Shown: positions 8,816 through 17,672 of the stretch, one piece after another
How the letters are laid out: each line of letters starts with the position of its first letter
How positions within the stretch are numbered: position 1 is the first letter of the stretch
Assembly: GCF_028747785.1 (NCBI RefSeq)
Contig: NZ_CP118158.1
Coordinates: forward strand, 1,302,001 to 1,366,000
DNA: 64,000 nt
Source: Halosimplex aquaticum
GTDB lineage: Archaea > Halobacteriota > Halobacteria > Halobacteriales > Haloarculaceae
Direction: 5' to 3'
Notes under the pieces: generated by a model
The model's database searches: none
The model's input: the letters and a program-made list of their open reading frames with translations, nothing else
Told to the model about the DNA's origin: nothing
Translations under genes and position numbers: made by a program

Positions 8816-10368
8816 GCAGGGACTTTTTGCAGATGGTCGGAGCATTTGGAGCTTACGGAGCGGCCAATGCTCCGAGAGCCCAGGCCGACTCAGGGCAGCC
8901 GGCCTCTATTCGCCCCGTCTATAATGCCATTAAGATACGCGAGAATGCAGGATTTCCAAGCTCCGAGCCAGACGGACCGCGGTATGGACACAATCCAGGG
9001 ATTGAATCAGATGCAACGTTGGCAGATCGAGGTTCGCTCAGCATAGAGAGCGAAGCAGATGCTAAATCATTAGCGGTCGCAGGTGATGGCTCTAGAAAGA
9101 ATCCATATCTCATCAAGAACATAAGAAATGTTGATTCCAACGAGTCCTTCGCATTTTTGTGGGACGACCCATCTGCTGACGACGACTACCACATCCAACT
9201 GGAAAACGCTCTCTTTCGGAACCATTCAGGTGGAGAAATACGGCATAATGGCTCGGGTTGCCTGAAGCTACGTCAATGCGTCCTCTCATCACTTGGGACT
9301 GCTCTGATTCACGAAAACGGCTCCTGTACAGCCTCGAACACTGAATTTGCAGGGTCTGCCAATAATAGCATTCGAATAGATGGAGGGGAAGACATCCAGA
9401 TTCGTGACTGCCTGTTTTCAGCGCGTCTCGGACCACGCAGCACACGGGCTATCGATATTATTTCTTTATCATCAATCGACATCCGATATTCGCGTATTGA
9501 AGGCCCTCGCATCGCTGGGATCGAACTTCGGTCACAAGACGATGTTCAAGTTATTGTAAAGAACGTGGGGATATACGGTATCGGCTGGGGGATTCGGGAC
9601 GAGCCAAATAATGCGGGATCCTTCGGTAAGGGGTCGACATTCAGGCACCTGTACATAGCCGACACCGGGCGGAACGCAATTCGGGTTACTGGCGCAAACG
9701 CTGGCAACTATGAAATCGCATACTCGACCTTCGAAGACGCCGGTCAGGGCGGAAAGGCTCGAACTGTAGTTTTGAACGTTGATAACTACGATAACCGGCC
9801 GATTGGCTGGAATGTCCACCACTGTAAATTAGCTCGGTCAGATGGAACCGACGAACCTTCCAACGAGATGCTTGAAAGTTTTTATGGGAGCGATATCCAC
9901 TTCCACCACAATTGGGTAGATGGCGCACCTGAGGACTGTTACGAACACGCCTTTCCGGTCAAGAATGTCTCGGTTACCCACTCAGTTGGCGATAACGTTA
10001 GTGGAGAACTCGTTGACATCTTTAAGAGCGGTAACCCAGATGCAGAACAGACGACCCATAGATCAATAAACGGACAATTCCATCATATCTATGGTGACTC
10101 TGGACGTGAACTTATCCGGATTGGTGGAGTGGATGACTGTTTTGTTCACTCAATTTATGGCAAAGTGACATCAAACAAAACCCACGCGATAAGACTGGCT
10201 GGGGTTACCGGATCGACAATAATTGGACCGCTTCCAACCCACGATAATACTGGAAAGGGGACGTTGCGAATCGACAAACCATACCTGAACACGATCCTTT
10301 ACCGCCGAGATGGCGAGTGGGTGACTGGTGGGGACGTACCAACTTCATGGGTAGATCTGGACTCATAA
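8794..10368 (+). CDS. Tat-exported right-handed beta-helix protein
   Basis: 524 residues. The N-terminus has a clear twin-arginine signal (LRRDFLQMVGAFGAYGAA, about residues 7-24), so the folded protein is exported. From about residue 95 onward there are repeated short strands with turn motifs such as IRNVDSN, IQIRDCLFS, IDIRYSRIEG and YEIAYSTFEDAG, typical of a parallel beta-helix (pectate-lyase-like) fold. Such proteins bind or cut polysaccharides, but no catalytic signature can be named. Base and codon use are far more AT-rich than in the neighbours, so the gene looks acquired. The GTG start is supported by the TATA-like box at 8762-8769. Confidence 0.75.
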   Translation: MTAGSWLRRDFLQMVGAFGAYGAANAPRAQADSGQPASIRPVYNAIKIRENAGFPSSEPDGPRYGHNPGIESDATLADRGSLSIESEADAKSLAVAGDGSRKNPYLIKNIRNVDSNESFAFLWDDPSADDDYHIQLENALFRNHSGGEIRHNGSGCLKLRQCVLSSLGTALIHENGSCTASNTEFAGSANNSIRIDGGEDIQIRDCLFSARLGPRSTRAIDIISLSSIDIRYSRIEGPRIAGIELRSQDDVQVIVKNVGIYGIGWGIRDEPNNAGSFGKGSTFRHLYIADTGRNAIRVTGANAGNYEIAYSTFEDAGQGGKARTVVLNVDNYDNRPIGWNVHHCKLARSDGTDEPSNEMLESFYGSDIHFHHNWVDGAPEDCYEHAFPVKNVSVTHSVGDNVSGELVDIFKSGNPDAEQTTHRSINGQFHHIYGDSGRELIRIGGVDDCFVHSIYGKVTSNKTHAIRLAGVTGSTIIGPLPTHDNTGKGTLRIDKPYLNTILYRRDGEWVTGGDVPTSWVDLDS

Positions 10369-10462
10369 AAGATGCTGAGAGGGTGGTCAACTGGAACTAA
10401 CCGTACCTGTAGCCACAAATTCGGGATACGAACCTATTACGAGGCCTCAACAAGGCCAACGC

Positions 10463-10834
10463 CTAAAACACCAGCCTCACAAGGATATTGTACTTCTTTG
10501 AGATACCAGTCCTGTTTTTAAATACCAAATCTTTGTTGCCGTCAACAAATATGCAATTGTCTCCATCTGTATCTGACGCTGACCACGGCCCCTGGGACGA
10601 TAGCAGATTCACCTTAGAGCCCGCGTGAGCAGCAATTGCTTCACTACCGTTGTCCCCATTTCTTACCTGAAGTAGTGAATTAGCTCCAAAAGTTACGATA
10701 GACCGGATGACGATCTTCTCATCATCCGAGAGAACCACGGAATCGCCAGATTTGTCTTCCCCGTGATCTTTATAAACCGACTTGGTTTCGACACCACTTG
10801 TCCAATCTAACTCTTCACTATCTGTACTGAGCAT
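10463..10834 (-). CDS. hypothetical protein in AT-rich block
   Basis: 123 residues from ATG 10834 ([14 protein letters not shown]). The frame stays open 60 nt further upstream, but that extension is the translation of hairpin DNA and is not used. The product is small, polar and probably all-beta, with no signal peptide, membrane helix or motif that I recognise; the segment [20 protein letters not shown] resembles small receptor-binding or surface beta-domains only in texture. Codon use matches the AT-rich beta-helix gene and differs from nac, so both seem to have arrived together. It might be an orphan or a viral structural fragment. Confidence 0.5.
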   Translation of the reverse strand: MLSTDSEELDWTSGVETKSVYKDHGEDKSGDSVVLSDDEKIVIRSIVTFGANSLLQVRNGDNGSEAIAAHAGSKVNLLSSQGPWSASDTDGDNCIFVDGNKDLVFKNRTGISKKYNILVRLVF

Positions 10835-10933
10835 CCGGCGCCGAAGGCGCCGGTTCACCGAATTCGCGCACCGCGCGAGTTCGGCCTTTTTCACCCATGT
10901 TTTTGGCTGGGGGGTCGCGCGACGCGCGACCCC
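10835..10933. repeat. cluster of three GC-rich hairpins
   Basis: Three adjacent dyads: 10835-10853 with perfect 8-bp arms and loop gaa; 10858-10884 with 12-bp arms, one T-G wobble and loop acc; 10911-10933 with perfect 11-bp arms and a one-base loop. T-runs follow the second and flank the third (also mirrored by an A-run after it), so the outer sequence is itself an imperfect inverted repeat. The cluster lies between the start of the AT-rich ORF and nac. It could act as a terminator, but its structure resembles the two in-gene palindromes at 50214-50261 and 60307-60347. Confidence 0.8.
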
Positions 10934-10986
10934 GACGAAAAAGATGGTTGGCCAGGCTTTTTGCTGAGGGAACCCGACGTGGGGGT

Positions 10987-11379
10987 ATGTTCCCAGGAGG
11001 CGGCGGCATGAACGACCGCAAGATGCAGCAGATGATGAAGCAGATGGGCATCGACATGCAGGACCTCGACGCGGAGGAGGTCATCATTCGGACGCCCGAC
11101 GAGGAACTCGTCTTCACCAAACCGGACGTCCAGCGCATGGACGCCCAGGGCCAGCAGACCTACACCATCGTCGGCGAGCCCGACTCCCGTGCGCGAGGCG
11201 AGGGCGGGAGCGACGAGCCCGCTATCGAGGAGAGCGAGGACGACGGCGGCGCCGCGGAGATCCCTGACGACGACGTCGAACTGGTGGCGACCCGCGCGGG
11301 CGTCGGCGAGGACGAGGCGCGCGAGGCGCTGGAAGAGACGAACGGCGACCTGGCGGCGGCCATCGAGCGGTTAGAGTGA
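10987..11379 (+). CDS. nac: nascent polypeptide-associated complex protein
   Basis: 130 residues from ATG 10987 ([13 protein letters not shown]); an open extension to 10897 crosses hairpin DNA and is rejected. The NAC domain covers about 1-65 ([20 protein letters not shown], then YTIVGEP), followed by an acidic linker and a UBA domain at about 90-130 ([31 protein letters not shown]). Archaeal NAC binds the ribosome and emerging chains as a homodimer. The stop overlaps the next start (GTGA), so nac and the methyltransferase form a translationally coupled pair, an arrangement seen in other haloarchaea. Confidence 0.95.
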   Translation: MFPGGGGMNDRKMQQMMKQMGIDMQDLDAEEVIIRTPDEELVFTKPDVQRMDAQGQQTYTIVGEPDSRARGEGGSDEPAIEESEDDGGAAEIPDDDVELVATRAGVGEDEAREALEETNGDLAAAIERLE

Positions 11380-12104
11380 GCCTGCTGTTCGTCCACGAGG
11401 CGGAGGGCCGCGAGTACCTGCTCGCGCCGGGCGAGACGCTCGAGTGCGACCTGGGCGTGCTGGAAGTGCCCGGGGACGTCGAGCCGGGCGAGATCGTCGA
11501 GACGCACATCGGCGAACCGTTCAAAGTTCGGAAGCTCCGCGGACCGGATCTGTTCAACCACTTCGAGCGGACGGGCGCGCCGATGATGCCGCGCGATATC
11601 GGACTGATCGTCGGTCACACCGGCGTCTCGTCGGCCGACCGCGTCCTCGACGCGGGGACGGGGACCGGCGTGCTGGCGGCGTATCTCGGCCGCTGTGGCG
11701 CGACCGTGACGACCTACGAGCGCGACCCCGAGTTCGCCGAAGTGGCGCGCGAGAACATGGAACTGGCGGGCGTCGCCGACCGCGTGGACGTGCGCACGGG
11801 CGACGTGACCGCGCAGCTGGGCGACCTCGACCGCTACGACGTGGTGACGCTCGACACAGAAGACGCGGCGACGATGGTCGAGCGGACGCCGAACCTGCTC
11901 CGCGACGGCGGCTACGTCGCCGTCTACTCGCCGTTCGTCGAGCAGACGCGCGAGGCCGTCTCGGCGGCCCACGACGTGGGGCTGTCCGAGGTCGAGACGC
12001 TGGAGACCATCCAGCGCGAGATGGATTTCGACGACCGCGGGTCGCGGCCGTCGACCGCCGGCGTCGGCCACACCGGCTACCTGACGTTCGCGCGGCGGGT
12101 CTGA
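11376..12104 (+). CDS. trmI: tRNA (adenine-N1)-methyltransferase, TrmI-like
   Basis: 242 residues. An N-terminal small beta-domain (about 1-55) is followed by a Rossmann methyltransferase domain with the SAM-binding motif DAGTGTGVL (about 91-99) and an acidic strand end (TTYERD). Archaeal TrmI methylates A57 and A58 in the T-loop of tRNAs. It starts with GTG overlapping the nac stop by 4 nt. The first two thirds are well conserved in type; the final segment ([11 protein letters not shown]) is typical of the family. Confidence 0.87.
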   Translation: MSLLFVHEAEGREYLLAPGETLECDLGVLEVPGDVEPGEIVETHIGEPFKVRKLRGPDLFNHFERTGAPMMPRDIGLIVGHTGVSSADRVLDAGTGTGVLAAYLGRCGATVTTYERDPEFAEVARENMELAGVADRVDVRTGDVTAQLGDLDRYDVVTLDTEDAATMVERTPNLLRDGGYVAVYSPFVEQTREAVSAAHDVGLSEVETLETIQREMDFDDRGSRPSTAGVGHTGYLTFARRV

Positions 12105-12258
12105 CGCGCGCTCTTCTCTCGCTACGCTTGGCCGAGTTCCCTCACCCCCGCGGCGCTCGCTGCCGTCGAAACGTCGGACGGCGGGCTGACCGCTCCAGAG
12201 CGGTGAACTGAGTGCCGAACGCCGGGCGGCGGCGCGGTACCGGAGGCGGCCGATCAGG

Positions 12259-12585
12259 TCAGTGGTCGTCTTCGCGCCACTTGTGCTCGCACTCGGTGCA
12301 GGTGAAAAAGCGCGTCTCGCTCTCGTCGGCCGCGCGGATCTGTTTCATCTCCCAGAAGGCGCGGTCGTTGCCGCACTCCGGGCAGAGGGCGTCGGTCGTC
12401 GGACCCATGTCCTCGGCGCTCACGTCGGAGGTGTCGATGACCTCCGTCTCCTCCTGGCCCTGGGTCGTGACGGCGGTCTTGGCTTCCTCTTCGGCGTCGC
12501 GGGACTCCTCGTAACCGCAGCTCCCGCAGACCCAGGCGTCCCCCTCGGTCTTCATCATCGAACCGCATTCGTCGCAGAACTTCAT
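12259..12585 (-). CDS. tfs: transcription elongation factor TFS
   Basis: 108 residues with two zinc ribbons. The N-terminal one has CDEC and CGSC (residues 4-23), the C-terminal one CPEC and CTEC (about 68-98). The catalytic Asp-Glu dipeptide that reaches into the polymerase funnel is present in ADESETRFF. TFS stimulates cleavage of backtracked RNA by archaeal RNA polymerase, like eukaryotic TFIIS. The length and both ribbons are standard. It has its own promoter region and stands alone. Confidence 0.95.
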   Translation of the reverse strand: MKFCDECGSMMKTEGDAWVCGSCGYEESRDAEEEAKTAVTTQGQEETEVIDTSDVSAEDMGPTTDALCPECGNDRAFWEMKQIRAADESETRFFTCTECEHKWREDDH

Positions 12586-12649
12586 ACCCGCCGTACACGA
12601 CCGCTCATTGAAAAGTGTCCGGATTCGCGGTGTGGGTGGGGCCGGACGC

Positions 12650-13534
12650 TCACTCGGCTTCGACCCACTGGTCGCAGGCGTCCATGTCCTCCATGAGTTC
12701 GTCGTGGAGGCCGCAGTAGGGAGTGATCTTCTCGTCGACTTTGACGTACTCGAAGTGCGCGCAGTTGCCGCAGTAGGCGTCGGGGCGGCCGCGCTGGTTC
12801 GCGGTCTCGATGAACTCGGCGTCGGTGCGGTCGTCGACGGTGGCGGAGCCGCCGTCGGCGGTCGGCGCGGGGCCCTCGCCCGGACCCGAGAGGATCTCGG
12901 CGTCGTGCCCGCTGGGGGTATCCTCGGTGCTGGGCTGGTCTTCGCGGTTGGTCTGGGTCCGGACCTCGCCCTGCGGGTCGTTGCCGAGGAAGCCGACGCT
13001 GCCGAGGCCTCCGGAGGGCTCGGCGTCCTCGACGAGTCGGACGTTGCCGGACTCGGTGATCTCCATGCGCGCGGTGCCGCCGGGGTCGTTGCGAGTCTTG
13101 AACGTGGCGAGGCCGGCGAACAGGCACGACAGGGTCGTCATCGCGCCGAAGAAGTAGACGACGACGGTCGCGATGGCGAGGGGGTCGCCGGCGCCGAACC
13201 ACTGGTCGGGGTAGGCGACGCGGAACAGGGCGACGCCGAGGACGCTGACGCTCGCGCCGATGACGGAGACGGCGCGAGTCGTCCGCCCCGACGGGAGGAC
13301 GGCGAAGACACCGAGGAACGTCGCCGGCAGCCCGAGCCCGGCGAGCGTCCCGGCGAGGGTGCGTGCGGCGATCTGGTCGAGTCCGAGCGATGCCCCGGCC
13401 GTCGTCGTCGAGACGGCGATGCTTCCCACGACCATCGCCGCGCCGACCGCGAAGAGACTCGCCCCCGCGTAGAACCGACGAGAGGTCGTCACCGTCCGCA
13501 GGTGCCCCTCGTACACTTCCGTCAGGCTTGCCAT
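12650..13534 (-). CDS. DUF7139-like membrane protein with Cys-rich tail
   Basis: 294 residues. Four membrane helices (about 22-41, 55-79, 88-108, 118-142) are followed by a cytoplasmic acidic region rich in Gly/Asp and a C-terminal cysteine cluster: YCGNC, then PYCGLH and ACDQW. The cluster can bind a metal or form disulfides. The family is confined to haloarchaea and is of unknown function. It lies 64 nt upstream of tfs on the same strand. Confidence 0.7.
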   Translation of the reverse strand: MASLTEVYEGHLRTVTTSRRFYAGASLFAVGAAMVVGSIAVSTTTAGASLGLDQIAARTLAGTLAGLGLPATFLGVFAVLPSGRTTRAVSVIGASVSVLGVALFRVAYPDQWFGAGDPLAIATVVVYFFGAMTTLSCLFAGLATFKTRNDPGGTARMEITESGNVRLVEDAEPSGGLGSVGFLGNDPQGEVRTQTNREDQPSTEDTPSGHDAEILSGPGEGPAPTADGGSATVDDRTDAEFIETANQRGRPDAYCGNCAHFEYVKVDEKITPYCGLHDELMEDMDACDQWVEAE

Positions 13535-13721
13535 ACGAGTCCTTCACTGTGAGAGACCAAAACAACCCGTCAGACGCGCGTCTGACCCCGACGAGCCGCG
13601 GGGCTCCTGGGTCGAGGCTGGTCGGGAACCGGGCGAAATATCGTGGGGGAGTGCCAAACGGGGCAGTCAGTGGCGGTAGCCGGTCGGCGGGCGGTCGCGG
13701 GTCGAACGCGACCGTGGGCGG

Positions 13722-14021
13722 TCAGTCGGCGGTCACTTCGACTCGCTGGTCGTCGGTTTCGCCGTGTGGCATCGCGGCCATGCGGTAGCACTGCCAGGCC
13801 AGCAGCACGACGAGTCCGGCGATGACCAGTCCGGTCCGGAGGTTCGGGTCGACCAGCGGAGTGGCGCTCACCTCGCCGGCGTCGTTGGTCGTCGGCGCCG
13901 CGCCGTAGGGCGCGCCGTCGAGCATCTCGACGATGCCCAGACCGACGACCCCGAGCAGGACGAGGCCGCCGCCGAGCGCCATCGCCGCTCTGTCGATCAC
14001 GTTCGTGGTGGTGTATTCCAT
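13722..14021 (-). CDS. small membrane protein cotranscribed with DoxX
   Basis: 99 residues with two membrane helices (about 13-32 and 64-82) and polar loops. The ribosome-binding sequence gaggtga precedes ATG 14021. It starts 14 nt after the DoxX stop, so the two make an operon and this protein probably works in the same membrane unit. Not recognised otherwise. Confidence 0.65.
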   Translation of the reverse strand: MEYTTTNVIDRAAMALGGGLVLLGVVGLGIVEMLDGAPYGAAPTTNDAGEVSATPLVDPNLRTGLVIAGLVVLLAWQCYRMAAMPHGETDDQRVEVTAD

Positions 14022-14035
14022 CTGTGGTCACCTCG

Positions 14036-14560
14036 TTAGCCGAGTATGTACCTGAGCTTCGGGTGCTGTTCCACGAGGTCGGTCCGCTCGATGATGGCGT
14101 CGCCGCCGTAGTACCGACCGGCGGCCAGCGCGGCCATCGTGATCATCAGCAGCAGGCCCATGAAGTCGCCCGTCACGAGCCCGTGGCCGTAGCCGGCGTT
14201 CCCGACCCAGAACAGGGTCATGAAGAACGCCCCGCCGAAGGCGGCCAGCCGGGTCAGGACCCCGAACATGATGCCGAGCCCGATCAGCGTCTCGAACAGC
14301 GGGACGCCCGGTTCGATGAGCCACGCCAGGTTCTCGCCCATCCAGACCGGGAGCGGACCGAGGACCGTCCCCTCCATGCCCCGCAGGTAGACCGGCCCGT
14401 ACGTGTACGCCAGCCCGTCCTCGGCGAGTTTCGTCACACCGGCGTGGAAGAACCACCAGCCGGTGAGCACTCGCAGGATCGCGACCCAGTACGTTGCGAC
14501 CGGCCCGCCGATGTCGAACGCGAACTCCTCGCCGAGGGGGTTCGCCGTGTTGGTTGCCAT
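14036..14560 (-). CDS. doxX: DoxX/DoxD family membrane protein
   Basis: 174 residues from the ATG at 14560, which has a good ribosome-binding sequence (gaggtg) about 8 nt before it; the GTG three codons earlier would overlap that site. Four membrane helices, with the DoxX-type WWFFHAGVTKLAED near the first and GLGIMFGVLTRLAA in the middle. DoxX/DoxD proteins sit in quinone-linked oxidation systems (thiosulfate:quinone oxidoreductase in Acidianus) or in redox-stress complexes. No partner oxidase is nearby. A TATA-like box (ttatatg) lies about 40 nt upstream, so this mRNA has a leader. Confidence 0.83.
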   Translation of the reverse strand: MATNTANPLGEEFAFDIGGPVATYWVAILRVLTGWWFFHAGVTKLAEDGLAYTYGPVYLRGMEGTVLGPLPVWMGENLAWLIEPGVPLFETLIGLGIMFGVLTRLAAFGGAFFMTLFWVGNAGYGHGLVTGDFMGLLLMITMAALAAGRYYGGDAIIERTDLVEQHPKLRYILG

Positions 14561-14819
14561 AGTCGTCACCTCACATGTGTTGCTTGCGGCCGAGAGGACA
14601 TATAAAGGAGAGCGAGTTCCCGGCTTCTGATAATCCCCGGACTGCGGCGGGACGCGTCGCTGGATCGTATAAAGAACCCTTCGAACGGGGGTCAGTGACC
14701 GTCGCTGCTGACCCCGGGGAGCAGCGCGGCCCTGCGGCTCGCCGGAAAATACGAGGAGTCACGTCCGACAGCGAGAAAACGGGGTCGTAGCCGAATCGAG
14801 CGGGCGAACGGGCGGCCCC

Positions 14820-16715
14820 TCAGACGAGCGAGGTGCCGTCGAACTCGCCGCGTTCGTAGTCGATGTCCATCAGGTCGAGGATGGTCGGCGCGATGTCGAA
14901 CAGGTCGACGTCGGAGACGCGGGCCTCCTCGTCGTCGATCAGCAGCGTGGCGTTGTCGAAGCTGTGCATGCCGTTTCGGGCCGCGAACTCCACGAACGGG
15001 TCCTTGCGGCCCTTGAACCCGGCCTTCAGGTCGAAGCCGTGGTTGGGGACGATAGTCAGGTCGGGGGCGATGTCGTCGTGGTCGCCGCGGAAGGCGTCTT
15101 CCTTGGTGACGACGCGCTCGGCGACGGGCTCGCCGTTCGGGCCTTCCATCTCCTCCAGTTCGGCCTTCAGCTCGGCGCGGACCTCCTCGTAGTCCTCCTC
15201 GGGGACGCTTCCCCGGGGTTCGCGGCCTTCGAGGTTGAGGTAGAAGCGCCCGGGGATGAGCGAGTAGGCCTGCGCGTCGTCGGCGATGTCGGGCAGTTCG
15301 TCGTGGGTGTACTCCAGCACGTCGCCGTCGGGGTCGAGACTGGTGCCCAGTTCGACGCCCTCGGCGGCCGTGAGCGTGATGCGGAAGCCGTCGTCGGTGT
15401 CTTCGACGCTCACGTCGTCGAGCAGTTCCGTGGTGTCGGCCTTGTCGAGGCCGAGCGACTTCGGCGTCGCGCCGTCGAGGCCCTCGACGATGTGGTCGCG
15501 AGCCTCCTCGGTGAGCGCGACGACGCCGTCGCCCTGCACGTAGGCGTCGCCCTCGGCGCGCACGAGGTCGGCGTCGACGTGGTACTCGTCGCCACTCTCG
15601 TCGACTTCGATCTCGCCGACGCCGACGACGGCGGCGCTGTCGTCACCCTCGTCGACGACGGCGGGGGCCGCGTCCTCGAGAGCGGCGACGGCCTCGTCGC
15701 GCTCGTCTTCGGTGTGGGCGACGAGTCGGCCGTCCTCGAAGGCGGCCGCGAGGGTGTCGGGGTCGACCAGTTCGTCGAGGTCGCCGGCGAAGGTCGGGTC
15801 GTACTCGACGCGGTCGCCCTCGCGCAGCCAGGCGCCGACCTGGAAGACGTAGTCGGTCTCGTCCTCGAAGGAGAGCCAGCCGTTCTCGCGGAGCCAGGCG
15901 TTGCAGTTGACCTCGTAGTCCAGCGACGTGAACCCGTGGTCGGAGGCGACCATCATCGTCACGTCGTCGGGGAGCAACTCGCGGAGTTCGCCGAGGTACT
16001 CGTCGACCTTGCGGTAGAACTCGATGAACTCCTCGCGGTACTCGCCGTTCTCCTCGTAGTCGCGGAAGAGGAAGTGGTTGACCCGGTCGGTCGTCATGTA
16101 GACGCCGAAAAAGAGGTCCCAGTCGTCTTCCTCGATGTAGTGTTTGAACGCCTCGTGGCGGGCGTCGATCGTCTCGTGGGCGTCCCCCATGAACTCGCCC
16201 TTGTCGGAGTGGCCGAGACTGGCGTTCGTGTCGATGCGGTAGTCGATGTCCTTGAGGTAATCGCGGAACTCGTCGGGGTAGGCCGCCTTGTCGACCTGCG
16301 GCGAGAGGAAGCCCGAGACCATCCGCTGGACGTCGCGCTGGGGCGGGAAGGTGGTGACGACGTTCATCACCGTGGCGTTCCGGCCGGCCTCGTGGACGCG
16401 GTCCCAGACGCGCTTCGTCTGGACGTCGCGGCGCATCGGGACGTACGTGTCGTAGGAGCCGACCTCGCGGTCCTGGAAGCCGTAGACGCCGGTCTCGCCG
16501 GGGTTCTTGCCCGACGTGAGCGCCGGCCAGCAGGCGGAGGACTCGGGGGGGACGATGCTGTCGATGGCGCCCGCGGACCCCTCGTCGATGAGCCGAGCCA
16601 GGTTCGGGAACTCCTCCCTGTGCTCGTCGATGAGGCTATACGGCACGCCGTCGATACCGAAGAAAGCGACCCGCGGGTCGTCGTCGCCGCCGCGGATACG
16701 GTCGAACAGTCCCAT
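14820..16715 (-). CDS. alkaline phosphatase superfamily phosphodiesterase
   Basis: 631 residues from ATG 16715 (MGLFDRIRGG). It belongs to the type I phosphodiesterase/nucleotide pyrophosphatase group: first metal site FFGIDGVPYSL, nucleophile Thr in PALTSGKNPGETG, DRVNHFLF, and the second metal site ASDHGF. An acidic region at about 270-400 replaces the compact cap of smaller members. No signal peptide is seen, so it is cytoplasmic. The substrate (nucleotide, sugar phosphate or phospholipid derivative) cannot be read from the sequence. The frame extends to 16742 but the extra codons are unlikely to be used. Confidence 0.88.
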   Translation of the reverse strand: MGLFDRIRGGDDDPRVAFFGIDGVPYSLIDEHREEFPNLARLIDEGSAGAIDSIVPPESSACWPALTSGKNPGETGVYGFQDREVGSYDTYVPMRRDVQTKRVWDRVHEAGRNATVMNVVTTFPPQRDVQRMVSGFLSPQVDKAAYPDEFRDYLKDIDYRIDTNASLGHSDKGEFMGDAHETIDARHEAFKHYIEEDDWDLFFGVYMTTDRVNHFLFRDYEENGEYREEFIEFYRKVDEYLGELRELLPDDVTMMVASDHGFTSLDYEVNCNAWLRENGWLSFEDETDYVFQVGAWLREGDRVEYDPTFAGDLDELVDPDTLAAAFEDGRLVAHTEDERDEAVAALEDAAPAVVDEGDDSAAVVGVGEIEVDESGDEYHVDADLVRAEGDAYVQGDGVVALTEEARDHIVEGLDGATPKSLGLDKADTTELLDDVSVEDTDDGFRITLTAAEGVELGTSLDPDGDVLEYTHDELPDIADDAQAYSLIPGRFYLNLEGREPRGSVPEEDYEEVRAELKAELEEMEGPNGEPVAERVVTKEDAFRGDHDDIAPDLTIVPNHGFDLKAGFKGRKDPFVEFAARNGMHSFDNATLLIDDEEARVSDVDLFDIAPTILDLMDIDYERGEFDGTSLV

Positions 16716-16808
16716 ACTCCGGATTACCGCGGTGGGGCACAAGAACTTTCTTCTCCCGGACAGGCTCGCGGGGCGTCGGTGACGCGCTCGCGGCGCCGCT
16801 CGCCTGAC

Positions 16809-16982
16809 TCACTCCCCGTCGGTCAGGTCCTCGTCGCCGGTCGCCGTTCCGTCGCCGCCCACCCGCTCGCCCGCTCCCTCGTCACCGTCGTCGCGCGTGC
16901 CATCGTCGTCTGCGGCCGGCTCGAAGTTCTCGGGGACGACCGTCAGGTGGGCCATCCCTGTGGACGGGTTCCTGGTTGCCAT
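16809..16982 (-). CDS. small acidic protein (57 residues)
   Basis: A short frame with clear haloarchaeal coding bias. It begins MATRNPSTGMAHLTVVPENF and continues as an almost purely Asp/Gly/Glu-rich tail to the stop at 16809. The ordered first 20 residues followed by a disordered acidic tail suggest a small adaptor or a protein that is only partly folded. The first codons (ATGGCAACC) are shared with two other small or membrane genes in the window. Function unknown. Confidence 0.55.
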   Translation of the reverse strand: MATRNPSTGMAHLTVVPENFEPAADDDGTRDDGDEGAGERVGGDGTATGDEDLTDGE

Positions 16983-17153
16983 ACGTGATTCTGTACGGCT
17001 GTGTCCCTCAAGTAATTACCCATGCTCATAATTCATGGGTCGGCGCCCGACTGATGCGTGTGGGGAATACCGGGATATCGGGCGGTCTGCCGACCGGTCT
17101 GTCAGGGGCGCCACGCGGTCGCGCGACGCTGGGCGGGGACCAGCGACACGGCG

Positions 17154-17204
17154 GTCCGAGCGGGGACCGTTGCGCGACAGTCCGAGCGGGACGGTTGCGC
17201 GGTA
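17154..17204 (+). repeat. tandem 25/26-bp repeat
   Basis: Copies at 17154-17179 and 17180-17204 share the core gtccgagcggg and the end ggttgcgcg (written ccgttgcgcg in the first). They lie between two small minus-strand genes. A pair of binding sites is possible; a chance duplication also. Confidence 0.5.
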
Positions 17205-17223
17205 ATCCAAACGTGGGTCGACC

Positions 17224-17394
17224 TCAGCGCATCGTCTCGGGGTCGACGGCGTTGTCGGATACGATCCAGCTGTCGGGTTCGCTCGTGTCGAAGAGGACTG
17301 TCTGGCCGTCGACGTCGACGGCGACGAACCGCTCGGAGACGGCGGATAGCTCTTCGCGCAGTTCGGCGGCGGAGGGTCTGTCGCTGTTCTGCAT
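17224..17394 (-). CDS. small haloarchaeal protein, DUF7331-like
   Basis: 56 residues from ATG 17394, preceded by the ribosome-binding sequence gaggtga. The C-terminal half contains the motif FDTSEPDSWIVSDNAV, the same layout (an acidic strand, then W-I-x-S-D) as the 47-residue protein at 24537-24680, so the two appear to be paralogs. The family is widespread in haloarchaea and has no known role. The initial helix (SAAELREELSAVSERF) is amphipathic. Confidence 0.65.
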   Translation of the reverse strand: MQNSDRPSAAELREELSAVSERFVAVDVDGQTVLFDTSEPDSWIVSDNAVDPETMR

Positions 17395-17609
17395 CTGTGT
17401 CACCTCGGACGGGCGAGCCTACGGACGAGTAGGCCATATAGTACGCCGACGTCGTACGTCGTTTCGCTCCGCTTCAGTCGAGTTCAGGACCGTTCATATC
17501 GCCGCGCTGTCCGGCGATTAAACGGTTCAGGCTGCTCGTGAAATCGCGTGAACGATTTACGGCGTTCGACGCCGACGTCGGGGCGCTTCGCTCGTCGCTT
17601 TGAACCAGG

Positions 17610-17645
17610 GCTGTTCGGTCCAGTGGCGGCTGTTCGGTCCGGTGG
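17610..17645 (+). repeat. tandem 19-bp repeat near ppa 3' end
   Basis: The unit gctgttcggtcc-R-gtgg occurs at 17610-17628 and again at 17629-17645 with one substitution. It lies just downstream of the ppa stop on the plus strand. It could take part in transcript ending, but no hairpin is obvious. Confidence 0.45.
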
Positions 17646-17672
17646 AAAGAAAACCGCTACGCGCGGGCGTGC

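Noticed and set aside
10897..10986. N-terminal extension of nac
   Set aside because: It runs through hairpin DNA; ATG 10987 gives the family-typical NAC start.
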